From Larix sibirica (Eukaryota; Streptophyta; Pinopsida; Pinales; Pinaceae), in NCBI GenBank assembly GCA_004151065.3, contig NWUY0304753850.1, positions 1 to 16,534 on the forward strand: 16,534 nucleotides of DNA, given 5' to 3'. Of this stretch, positions 1 through 8,130 are shown in pieces. The position numbers and the translations under genes are program-made. How positions within the stretch are numbered: the stretch's first letter is position 1; the number at the start of each line of letters is the position of its first letter. The notes under the pieces are model-generated. The model was not told the DNA's origin. It ran no database searches and saw only the letters and a list, made by a program, of their open reading frames with translations.

Positions 1-57
1 GAGTTCTGTCATTTCTGCTATTTCGCATATTTTTATTAATTAATTGTTGCAGGTGCA

Positions 58-165
58 TCACAAAATCAGAATAAATTGAGTTGATTCATGCCCTGGCATA
101 GTTCCATGATATCATGGAACATCTTGAGGGATAACATGAAAAATGGCATCATTTTCAAGGATGAA
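58..165 (-). pseudogene. C-terminal relic of an unknown transposon-associated ORF
   Basis: Read on the minus strand, this stretch gives a peptide with the pattern VIPQDV...GTM..H...QFI followed by a stop (58-60). It matches the C-terminus of the larger minus-strand relic at 14915-16324, including the position of the terminal stop. The DNA matches at 53 of 67 positions without a gap (70-136 against 14924-14990), and the protein-level match continues to about 160. One internal TGA is present. Where the larger relic has a TAA, this copy keeps CAA (Gln), which shows the larger copy's stop is a C-to-T change. The similarity ends near 165, so this is a truncated fragment. Function unknown. Confidence 0.6.
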
Positions 166-647
166 AATTGAAATTAAATTTCCCTACGCACAATAAAGAT
201 CAGCATCAGTTCCTATGGTGAAGAAGAACTAGGCACTTGGTTGTTGCAAAATTCACTTAGTGAATTCATTGGTAGCAATCTGGTGTTCAGAAGGAGGCAC
301 ACTCGAGCAAACCTTGCATATGAATACATATGGATTCTTTCAAATCTTCAAAATCGTGTGACATGGTGCAATATCCACAAAAAGGAAATATTTCATATTC
401 CAAGTAATCTTCAAACAGATTCTCCTACTTCTATAGAGTTAGAATTTCTTGAATCATCTAATAGATCTTAAAAACTCATTGGTAAAGATTTAGATTATGC
501 CAAACATAACCTTAAATCACCTTTGATAGACCTTCAAAATTCCCCTATCATATTTCCAAAGATAGATCTAGTACTTTCAAGCCAATCCTTAGAAATCCTT
601 TCCTTATTGTCTCTCCCCAAGCAAAGAATTTAAGACTTCAACATCTA
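166..647 (+). other. Region upstream of gag, no assigned function
   Basis: This stretch lies between the minus-strand relic and the proposed gag start. One plus-strand frame is open from 178 to 645 apart from a single TAA at 469-471, but the peptide has no motif I recognise. A second frame, which runs into gag, is readable from about 480 with few stops. It could be the 5' leader of the host element, an extra N-terminal gag segment, or both with a frameshift. I could not identify a convincing primer-binding site or the end of a 5' LTR here. Confidence 0.35.
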
Positions 648-693
648 ATGGCTTGTTTAAGAGGAAAAGGTGCTAATATACCACCAACACATG
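648..693 (+). pseudogene. gag: gag, 5' fragment before the LTR insertion
   Basis: An ATG at 648 in a good plant start context (AATGG) begins a short open frame that runs into the duplicated target site. If the solo LTR and one ACATG copy are ignored, the frame continues into the gag fragment at 3948 with a sensible junction (PPTH then VNPW). The frame is also open for some codons upstream of 648, so the true start could be earlier. Capsid protein is the expected product. Confidence 0.6.
689..693. repeat. Target-site duplication ACATG, left copy
   Basis: The 5-bp sequence ACATG directly precedes the TGTAAC start of the LTR and recurs directly after its GTTACA end at 3943-3947. Five base pairs is the usual duplication made by Ty3/gypsy integrases. 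Confidence 0.8.
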
Positions 694-1326
694 TGTAACA
701 TCCCTCTTTTTTTTTACGCTATGCTATTGTAATGGTTTCTGGTGAGGAGCTCAAGGCCAAGGCCCCACCAGATAACCTTTTGGTATGATTATTAATTCCT
801 AGTTGTAATGGTCAATTAACATACTAGGAGACTAGAGGTCTTGATGTGACAAAACGATGGGCAGAAATCCACCAGGGGGAGAAATTTACCGACTAGAAAA
901 CCTTGAGAAATCTTGTTGATAATGACAAACTGTCATCATGTCATCATAATACTAGGGGCATGAGAAGAAAAGGTGAAGTATTAAGATTCACCTAACTATT
1001 TAGCAACTTACACTTACTAGCCTAAGTTTAATAGTTAGCTTACCACTTTTATTAATGGAAATAAAAGTAGCTTATGCATAAGAATATGAGGAAAGTATTA
1101 TCTAATATTTAAAAGATCCTAAATAAGAACTAGTGATTTAAAAAGAAAGAGAATTTCTATAAGCAACGAATTGATGACTTGGCTACTACTCATGGTTAAG
1201 CCTCTCAATATATTACCTTGAAGATAGGAGAAATTGGTTAATGGTTATACCATTAATTAAAGAAAAGGGACAACATAGAGAAAAAGGAAACGGTTATTCA
1301 TGTATCAATTTAATGGATTCCACTTT

Positions 1327-1335
1327 TATAAAAAG
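1327..1335 (+). promoter_or_regulatory. TATA box of the LTR promoter
   Basis: TATAAAAAG followed by GGGC sits about 630 bp into the LTR, where the U3/R boundary of a plant LTR is expected. Transcription would start about 30 bp downstream, near 1360. No experimental support is possible from sequence alone. Confidence 0.55.
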
Positions 1336-1378
1336 GGGCATTCGAAGGTCCTAAGTATTCTTAGAAGAATCATAACCC

Positions 1379-1408
1379 ATATATATATATATATGTGCGT
1401 ATATATAC
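1379..1408. repeat. AT microsatellite inside the LTR
   Basis: Eight AT units are followed by GTGCGT and a further short ATATATAC run. It lies just after the proposed transcription start, and could confuse TATA-box assignment. Confidence 0.85.
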
Positions 1409-1966
1409 AACAGCGATTAGACTTTAATATGAAAGAAACCTTTTAATCAAGGAGTATCTTAGTTCGATGATCCGCCACTTGTCCATTTTCGTAGTTGGTG
1501 GACCATCCTTCCATTTAAGCGCATGGGTAAGCCTGGTAGATACACCAAAATCGCCATTTGGCACTTCTATTCCACCTCTATGGAGCAACGATTTGCAAAG
1601 TGTCAGGGGTATCCATTCTATTATGGGTGGACTCCTCAAGGGTGAGATGTGAACTATGATATTTATATAGTAGATCGCAGCCTTGAAGGTGGCAGTTTTT
1701 TGTATATGTGTTAGTTTCTCATAGATGGGAAGAAAAAGCTCAACAAGAGCTCGATCGTGTGTTAGCTTGAAACGACTGAGAGAGGAGTCGTCCTAGCTTT
1801 TGAACACTATAGGAGTGGAAGGAGCGATCTCTACATTCGTTTTCTTAATAAGTTCAACGCCCTGGGGAAGCGATCCTTGCAAGCGGCATATGAGAGAGAT
1901 CCTTTCTTGGAAAATCCCACTGGCGTATGGAAACGTTTTGTTTGATAAGCTCTATGAAGGGGAAAG

Positions 1967-2042
1967 CTCATCTATGGAGAATGCGAGGGAAAGGATCCAG
2001 CTACTTCCTTCTTGATGGGGACTCATTTATGGAGAATGCGAG
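1967..2042. repeat. Direct repeat, 21 bp, period 55
   Basis: CTCATCTATGGAGAATGCGAG at 1967-1987 recurs at 2022-2042 with a single C/T difference (20 of 21). The copies are 55 bp apart, which makes this the best-conserved duplication in the LTR and so a recent one. Confidence 0.85.
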
Positions 2043-2150
2043 TCATTGAATCCATTAAACGATAGGGTATGTTATCCCCTACATATGTTGATTTCCATTA
2101 TGGGTTTAGGGTCTTAGCAACTCTGGTTATTTAAAACTATGCCTTGTTTT

Positions 2151-2420
2151 GTTAACTCCCGAATGTTGCATTTCTGATTTGATTGTTGCAAAACGTTAAC
2201 ACATACCTTTCCGATCAGGGTTGATCGCTGCAAAGAAAACATCGATAGATATGTATAGGTTAATTCCTGACTGATGCATTATGGTTCTTGCTGCAAAATG
2301 TTAATGTATACCTTTTTCCGATCTGGTTTGATTGCTACTAAAGAAACGTTGTTATACATAGGTTAGCTCTGAGTCGTTTCCTGCTAAAAGTATTGAGGTA
2401 TATATATTATTATATCAGAG
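2151..2420. repeat. Diverged tandem repeat, unit about 105 bp
   Basis: Units begin with GTTAACTCC, GTTAATTCC and GTTAGCTC at 2151, 2259 and 2362, spaced 108 and 103 bp. Within each of the first two units the order TTG..GCAAAA.GTTAA..., ATACCTTT, CCGATC.GG, TTGAT.GCT..., AAAGAAA and ATAGGTTA is kept. The third unit is partial and fades near 2420. It lies in the presumed transcribed part of the LTR. Confidence 0.72.
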
Positions 2421-2868
2421 ATTAATGTCCGGCTAAAATGGAGAGATACTCTATCCTTTATCTTCGTTGATCCGATAACTCTACTAGATGGAATATCTAT
2501 GTTTTATTTTTATCCATATACTTTGCCTTCGTATTTGATTAACAAAGCGGTTTACGTTACAGTAACAATGAACTCGGTGCCTTGGTGTATGATTTCCTGT
2601 TTCTTACAACACCAAATCCTTGTGTACAGACAGATAGTGTGATCACTGTATGTGATGCACCTGAGTTGTGAGTAAACCACAGAATAGTTATGGTTGTTCG
2701 TAGTAGGATCAGGGATAGGGTCCTTTCTAAACCGTATCTTTGTATAAACAGAGGAACGCTGTAAATAAATACTGATGTGGTGTTGACTCTTGATCTATCC
2801 AATCAGAGCAGTGGCTAGCTTGGTGGAAATATCTGGGTGAAATAGAGGTCGTGGTATCTCCTTTTCTA

Positions 2869-3070
2869 TGTTGAATCTCAATTAACCTGAGGTGCGTCCC
2901 GATCATATCTTCGATATCTCGACTCAAATGTTTGGATTGGTGTTTAAAATAAGGCGACCCCTTCTTATATCGGTGTTGAATCTCTTTTATTGAGAGATGC
3001 GTCCTAGACATCTCTTCGTTGATCTTTGGTGAGGGTTAGGTCTTTTAAAAATGCCTCTCGCTATATCTAG
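2869..3070. repeat. Second tandem repeat, unit about 105 bp
   Basis: TGTTGAATCTC occurs at 2869 and 2974, exactly 105 bp apart, each followed by a GAG...TGCGTCC block and then AT.TCTTCG. The two units are clearly homologous but diverged. A TGTTGACTCTT at 2781 may be a third, more decayed unit. The unit sequence is unlike that of the 2151-2420 repeat although the period is nearly the same. Confidence 0.7.
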
Positions 3071-3614
3071 ATGGGCAGTGACCCACGTATGTGTAGATGT
3101 TTTATAGAGAATCAACCTCCGGTTGGAATTTTCGATCCAAGATTTATACTATCCTTTTTTTTGGATAGGTTATTTCGGTTAAAGTTTTGTGTTACTTTTG
3201 TTATGTAAGATAGATCACAGGAAAGGATTCGTTTATATGAATGATCATAAATATATGTGTTAGTATATTGATTTGATACCCTGTTGTAATTTGTATGTGT
3301 AATACTTTGATAAACGACGAGAAAGGACGGCTTGTAAGCCTGACCCGAAATGTTGTTTTTATTCTGGAAAATGCTTTGTGTGAAAGAGAGGCCTTGAGAA
3401 AGTAATTATCGCAACCACCGTGTTGCAAGATGTAAACTCTCGAATTTGACGAATAATAAAGCGACATTGCTTTGTGGGCATAGCCCGATTTTGGGTGAAC
3501 CACGTTATTTATGATCTCTCTCTTATGTGTATGAATGATGGTCTTGTTGATAGTTATGTGCACCTTATATGTGTTTTATGATGACTTTATTGTACGTATC
3601 ACGTGTTTCCTTTG

Positions 3615-3630
3615 AGGAAATATATTTCCT
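3615..3630. repeat. Perfect 16-bp palindrome AGGAAATATATTTCCT
   Basis: The two 8-bp arms are exact reverse complements. The preceding TTTCC (3606-3610) can also pair with the same GGAAA, so two mutually exclusive hairpins are possible in RNA. It lies in the distal part of the LTR; its role is unknown. Confidence 0.7.
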
Positions 3631-3723
3631 TGTTATTTGTGTGATGACCATACGGTGATGATTATTGTTTAATGAATGTGTATTAGAGATTTTTATTAAA
3701 GGCTAAATTTCATAAAGATGTAA

Positions 3724-3735
3724 ATGTTCGAACAT
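3724..3735. repeat. Perfect 12-bp palindrome ATGTTCGAACAT
   Basis: Exact dyad around TTCGAA, about 210 bp before the LTR end. It could be a protein-binding site, but palindromes of this size do occur by chance in AT-rich DNA. Confidence 0.6.
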
Positions 3736-3942
3736 GAGTTAATGAATGGTCATCAGTTTTCTTGAAGAAGTGAACTAGTCGTTACAACATGAGAAGTTTG
3801 TTCTAATTAAAAATATTTTGTAAGTAAGCAAGGAACAAACTAAAGGAAAGTATATGCATGTTCTTGAATATATCTATTTGGTTTCCTTGCAATTAATCAA
3901 AAACTCCCCGAATTACTAACTTGATTATATGGATATGTTACA

Positions 3943-3947
3943 ACATG
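3943..3947. repeat. Target-site duplication ACATG, right copy
   Basis: Follows GTTACA directly and equals 689-693. The gag reading frame resumes at 3948, out of phase by exactly the length of LTR plus duplication. Confidence 0.78.
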
Positions 3948-5075
3948 TAAACCCATGGGTAGGTTCTAGATATGATGCATTTAACCTTCCTTAGAACCTA
4001 CATGACTTTCCTGACAATTACCTAAAGCTTCTACCCAAATTTGATAGAGAAAAAACCACTACAACATAAGAACATATGTCTGCTTTCCAAGACTTCATTG
4101 ATAACATTTTTATTGAGTATGATGATGTTTTTATGAGTTTATTTGTGCAAAGACTAGAGGGATATGTCAAGAATTGGTTTAGGGGGATTTCTTCTGCTTC
4201 CATCAACTCCTAGCATGTGTTGGAAACTTATTTCATGAGACAATGGGGAGGAAAGAGAGACCATCTCTACCACTTGACATAATTTTCCTCATTAAAGAAA
4301 ATAAATTTTAAACCTATATTAGATTTCAACAAAATATTTAATAAATTGTATAACAAGATCCCTATTGACATTAAACCCTCCAAGGAAGAAACAAAGGTCA
4401 CCTATGCTGGGGCCTTTGATTCATACTTTTCCATGATGGTTAGGGAGAGGAGCTCAACAACCTTACTCCTTCTACAAGATGATGCAATAGATGTGGAAGG
4501 AAACATGACAACTTTAGGGAAAATGAAACCTAGACAAGATCAAGGTGATAGATAAATAAGAAAATAGAGAGATGAGGTTGGTTCCGCTGGTTTAAGCAAA
4601 TATTCACATGAAGCTAAAATTGAGAAAATGTCTAAGATAATAAAAATTTTGTCCAATAAACTAACCAAGCTTGAATTGGAGGGAAATAATTCAAACAAAG
4701 CTCCTCAAGGAGGAGCACCGAGGAATAATAATCCTAATCAATATATGAGGCCTTTCAACCCTCATATTATGCAAAGAGAAAGGAGGAACAGGGATCATCC
4801 CATTCAACTTCATGTCAAAGAGAACAATGAAAAAAAAATTGTAGACCTCCTTCTTGAAGAAGAATATCCTGATACTCAGGAAGAAATGAATTGGAGCCAA
4901 GATGAAATCAATACCATCCGCTTGACTCAAGAAGATTATGAAATTTCCTTTCAATTAAATATATATGATTTCCACGATACATATTGAATTGCACAGAAAT
5001 TATGGCCTCGAGCCAAGAACCGTTGTTGCAAAACCAAGAAAATCAAAATCCTTCAAGGAGAACCTTTGTAAATCA
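3948..5075 (+). pseudogene. gag: gag, main fragment after the LTR insertion
   Basis: One frame is followable from 3948 to 4987 with several stops and no frameshift. It shows the pattern of plant retrotransposon gag (capsid) proteins: RYDAFNLP, then DNYLKLLPKFD, then a block from about 4075 to 4300 with FQDFIDN, RLEGYVKNWFRG and ETYFMRQWG, then FNKLYNKIP and AGAFDSYFSMM.RERS. A basic, Asn-rich stretch follows (APRNNN...RPFNP...QRERRN, about 4700-4800), then an acidic stretch. I find no CCHC zinc knuckle. The product would form the virus-like particle around element RNA. Near 5075 the readable frame shifts and runs on towards the protease. Confidence 0.8.
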
Positions 5076-5790
5076 GCCAAAAGATAAAACTTAGGATCCC
5101 TCCACTTCTATTAAAAGAAATGATTGGTCAAAGGAAAAATCTAGTGAACTTGTAATACCTCATGTTGCAAAAAGAAATGACAATCTTCAACCTAGAAATC
5201 TATAAAATGAACAAAGGGAGAAAGACAAAACTATTGACCCCTTCAATATTGAACATGAGATGTGAAAAATAAAGATAGTTGTTCCTCTAACTGAGTTGGC
5301 CAAAAACATTACCTATCATAAAAATATAGAGAAAGTGATGAGTGGAAAAATGTCAATAATATAGCCATATACCCTCAACTTATCAGATGAAAACCCCACA
5401 GCCAATTTTTCACCTCACATTGATGAAAGATAAGAGGTGACAACTCCTTTTTATGTAACACTAAGCAGACATGATAAACTTCTGCATAATTGTATGTTAG
5501 ATTCAAGAGCCTCACATAATTTAAAGGCTAAAGTTATAATGCAATAATTGGGTCTAGAGATAACCATTGCATATCATGATTTATATAGTTTTGACTCCAC
5601 AAAGGCTAGATGTGTGGGAATGATTAAAAATTTAGTAGTCACATTGGCTCAAATGTCAATAAAGAGCATCATGATGAATGTGGTAGTGGTTGATGTTCCT
5701 TCCAAATATGGGATGTGTTGTTGTCAAGAATTTGGTTAAAGAAGTTGCAAGGAAAAATGCAGATAGACATGAAGTATGCTAATGTCTCAA
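5076..5790 (+). pseudogene. pol: pol: retropepsin (aspartic protease) domain
   Basis: The protease would process the polyprotein. The active-site triplet appears as LDSRASHNL with Asp codon 5500-5502; the expected Gly of Asp-Ser/Thr-Gly is Arg (AGA, 5506-5508), a G-to-A change from GGA. Downstream the C-terminal retropepsin pattern is visible as VVDVPSKYGM and then LLSRIW, split by a one-base indel near 5710 that moves the frame. The upstream 5076-5400 part is a linker with several stops. Both the Gly-to-Arg change and the indel would inactivate it. Confidence 0.75.
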
Positions 5791-5990
5791 TCTTTGCAAT
5801 AGAAACTAGGAGAATATACAGAGAAGATAAATGTTACTATGTTGTAAATGATAAAAATATCCCTAAAAATTACCCTCTATATGCTAAATATGGAGACATG
5901 GGTTTCTTCATTTTATCAATGAATGGAGGGTATGAAGGCTTTCAAGACACAAAGAGTGCATTGGAAAATAATTTAGCAAATACAAAGCAG

Positions 5991-6390
5991 GTTTGGAGAT
6001 TATTTTTTTATGGAGAATCATCCAAAGAGGAAACAAGAGTTGGAGTTCTCTTAATTCCTCTTGTTGGGGATAATACTTCCTTGTCTTATAAGCTATATTG
6101 TGAAGCCACAACCAATGTAGTAGTATATGAGGCATTAATCCTTGGACTTGAGGATGCTAGGAAAATGTGAATTAACAAAATTTTAGTATTTGGAGACTCT
6201 GAGCTGGTGGCACAATAGATTAAAAACATTTATCAAACAAAGCACCCCAATATGAGAGCTTATATAAATTTGGTATGTGATATGGTACACAATTATTTCT
6301 ATGCTTTCAACATTACTATTGTTCCAAGAGAATTGAACTAGTAGTAAGAAGCCTTGGCCCTAGCTACTAGTATCTTCAAACCCCCAAAAA
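5991..6390 (+). pseudogene. pol: pol: additional archaeal-type RNase H (aRNH) domain
   Basis: The fold signature is clear and in one frame: VWRLFFYGESS, VGVLLIPLVGD, SYKL, NVVVYEALILGLEDARKM, ILVFGDSELV, then YQTKHPN, FNITIVPRELN and EALALA. The first catalytic Asp of the F-D-G motif is Tyr (TAT, 6009-6011), the Glu is kept (6129-6131) and the second Asp is kept in FGDSEL (6195-6197). Stops include a TGA after ARKM and a TAG-TAG-TAA cluster where the last active-site region lies. This type of second RNase H is known from plant Tat-lineage elements. Here it sits between protease and reverse transcriptase rather than after the native RNase H. It continues into a linker to about 6600 that ends with a P.G.VPLE.LFD motif. 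Confidence 0.8.
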
Positions 6391-6599
6391 GACCAAAACG
6401 CAAGTATGAGGTTGAGATGACGTACATATTAGTAATTCCTTAAATTGGTGGTAAATTCTCAATTTCCTGTATAGACCATGATGAAGGGACCACATATGAG
6501 AAATTAATTCAAGAGGAAGTACAATAAGCCCTAGAATTTAGCAATCACATTATCAACCATAAAATTATGCAACTAAAGAAAAATTTAATTCCTAAAGGG

Positions 6600-7565
6600 A
6601 TGGTGCCTTTGGAATGACTATTTGACAAGGATGATGATCCTATTAAACCTACTATTCACCCTAAAGATGAGGATGTGGAATATTTAAACATAATCACACA
6701 TCAACACCCCAAATATATAAACTTTCTAAGTTGTTAACAACAAATTTAAAACAGAGGTATATCAAACTATTTAAGGAATACATGGATGTCTTTGCATGGA
6801 GATATGAGGATTTAAAAACATATTAAATGACTATTATTCAAAACAGAATACCCCTCAAGGAATATGCCAAACCATTCAGGAAAAAAATGATACAGTTAAA
6901 TCCCATTCTCCTACCTTTAATAGAGAAAGAGGTTAGAAAGTTTTTAGATACTAATATTATAATACCTCTCATATATTCATAGTGGGTAGCTAACTTGGTT
7001 TCTGTTAGAAATAAAAATGGGAAAATAAGGCTCTACATGGACTTAAGGAACCTAAATCAATGCTCATTGAAAGACAACTACCCCCTTCCCGAATGGATCA
7101 CATATTGAAAAAAGTGGTGGGGGATAGTAGAATCTCCATGATGGATGGATTTTTAGGATACAATCAAGTATCCATGCATGTGGAAGACAGAGTGAAGACA
7201 ACATTCACCATATCATGGGGTACATTCAGTTATGACAATATGCCATTCGGTTTGATCAATGCAAGAAAAACGTTTCAGAGGACCATAGACATTGTTTTCA
7301 TAGGGGGAAAATAAAAATGCATAGTTATATGTTTGGATGACATGACAGTTTTTTGAAATCTGATGAATATCACCTGAAACACCTTACACAAACTTTCAAT
7401 AAATGCAAGAAATTTGGATTGTCACTTAACCCCAAGAAATCCCATTTTTCCATGGAAGAAGGTAAGTTGTCGAGTCATATTGTGTCTAAGGAAGGAGTGA
7501 AAATAGATATTGAAAGAATAGAGGCAAAAACTTATTGGTCTTCCAAGAAACATAAAGGAAATTGA
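6600..7565 (+). pseudogene. pol: pol: reverse transcriptase domain
   Basis: RT copies the element RNA into DNA. The N-terminal lead has KEYMDVFAWRYEDL (about 6770) and IPLKEYAKPFR (6850). The fingers follow with WVANLVSVRNKNGKIRLYMDLRNLN, then KDNYPLP. A frameshift near 7090 leads to RMDHILKKV. The palm has SMMDGFLGYNQV (Asp 7144-7146) and MPFGLINARKTFQR. The catalytic box is CLDDMTVF at 7330-7341 with both aspartates intact; the first residue is Cys instead of Tyr. A second frameshift falls at a T6 run (7349-7354), after which HLTQTFNKCKKFGLSLNPKKSHF and HIVSKEGVKID close the domain. Stops, for example before WVAN, and two frameshifts make it non-functional. Confidence 0.88.
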
Positions 7566-8110
7566 GTCATTCCTAGGAAATATAAATTTATTGAGAATAT
7601 CTATTCCTAACTTTGTTGAGATAGTTAAAACCATCACTAACAGTTGAAAATTTAGGATAGTGAAATTAAATGGGCCTAAGAAGCAAAGGAATCATTCCAA
7701 TATATAAAAAGGGATTTGAGTGAATCCCTTGTGTTAGTCAATCTATACTTTGATAAATATTTTCTAATGTTTTATTTTGCATCTCAAAGTACAATTGCAG
7801 TAGTCCTATTATAGATTTTTTTTGAAGGTTATGAATAGCCCATTTCATTGTTCAACAAATACATGAGAGATGAAAAGTTGAAATACAACATAATGGATAA
7901 ACATGCATATGCGATGGTAAAGGATCTCAAATCTTTTAGGGGATATATTTTACGTTATAATATCATGCCTTATGTACCAAACAACAGAGTGAAAGAAATT
8001 CTCATCCAACCTGATAGTGATGGAAGGAGGGGAAAATGGATAGCTAAAATATAAGAGCAGGGTATGGAAATAAAACCTACCGATCTAAAGAAAGGTTATG
8101 GGTTAGCAAA
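7566..8110 (+). pseudogene. pol: pol: native Ty3-type RNase H domain, catalytic residues missing
   Basis: After the connection segment (IKEIESFLGNINLLR..IPNFVE) comes the RNase H fold: YFDKYFLMFYFASQSTIAVVLL, PISLFNKYMRDEKLKYNIMDKHAYAMV, LKSFRGYIL, YVPNNRVKEILIQPDSDGRRGKW and IKPTDLKKGYGLANLL. The usual TDAS at the first catalytic Asp reads YFAS, and the usual TDH block reads MPYVP, so two catalytic aspartates are absent. These are not simple one-step decay changes, and in related plant elements the native domain is, from memory, similarly altered. It likely serves as a tether between RT and the rest. In-frame stops include TAG in LL*IFFEGYE*P and TAA after WIAKI. Confidence 0.8.
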
Positions 8111-8130
8111 TTTATTGGTGGGAACAAACT

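Larger units (their letters stand above)
694..3942 (+). mobile_element. Solo LTR, 3249 bp, inserted in gag
   Basis: The segment begins TGTAACATCCC and ends GTTACA, giving 6-bp perfect terminal inverted repeats, and is flanked by ACATG on both sides. It contains no coding potential: the small ORFs on both strands have no motif. No second copy of its start appears inside it, so it is one LTR rather than two LTRs with an internal region. A TATA box at 1327 sets the plus orientation and gives a U3 of roughly 0.65 kb with a very long R-U5 of about 2.6 kb. Internal tandem repeats lie at 1967-2042, 2151-2420 and 2869-3070. An LTR this long fits Tat/Ogre-type or similar gypsy elements, but I cannot name the family. 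It probably arose by recombination between the two LTRs of a full element. An alternative right end at 3786 is discussed under findings. Confidence 0.82.

Noticed and set aside
1-57. Splice acceptor TTGTTGCAG before GTGCATCAC
   Set aside because: Matches the consensus weakly, but no exon with a known product follows.
273-290. Possible primer-binding site resembling initiator-Met tRNA (TGGTGTTCAGA)
   Set aside because: It needs an internal mismatch or insertion relative to TGGTATCAGA and no LTR end can be seen before it.
1424-3563. Small ORFs on both strands inside the solo LTR
   Set aside because: They are short, overlap each other on opposite strands, lack motifs and cross repeat units; the segment is explained as non-coding LTR.
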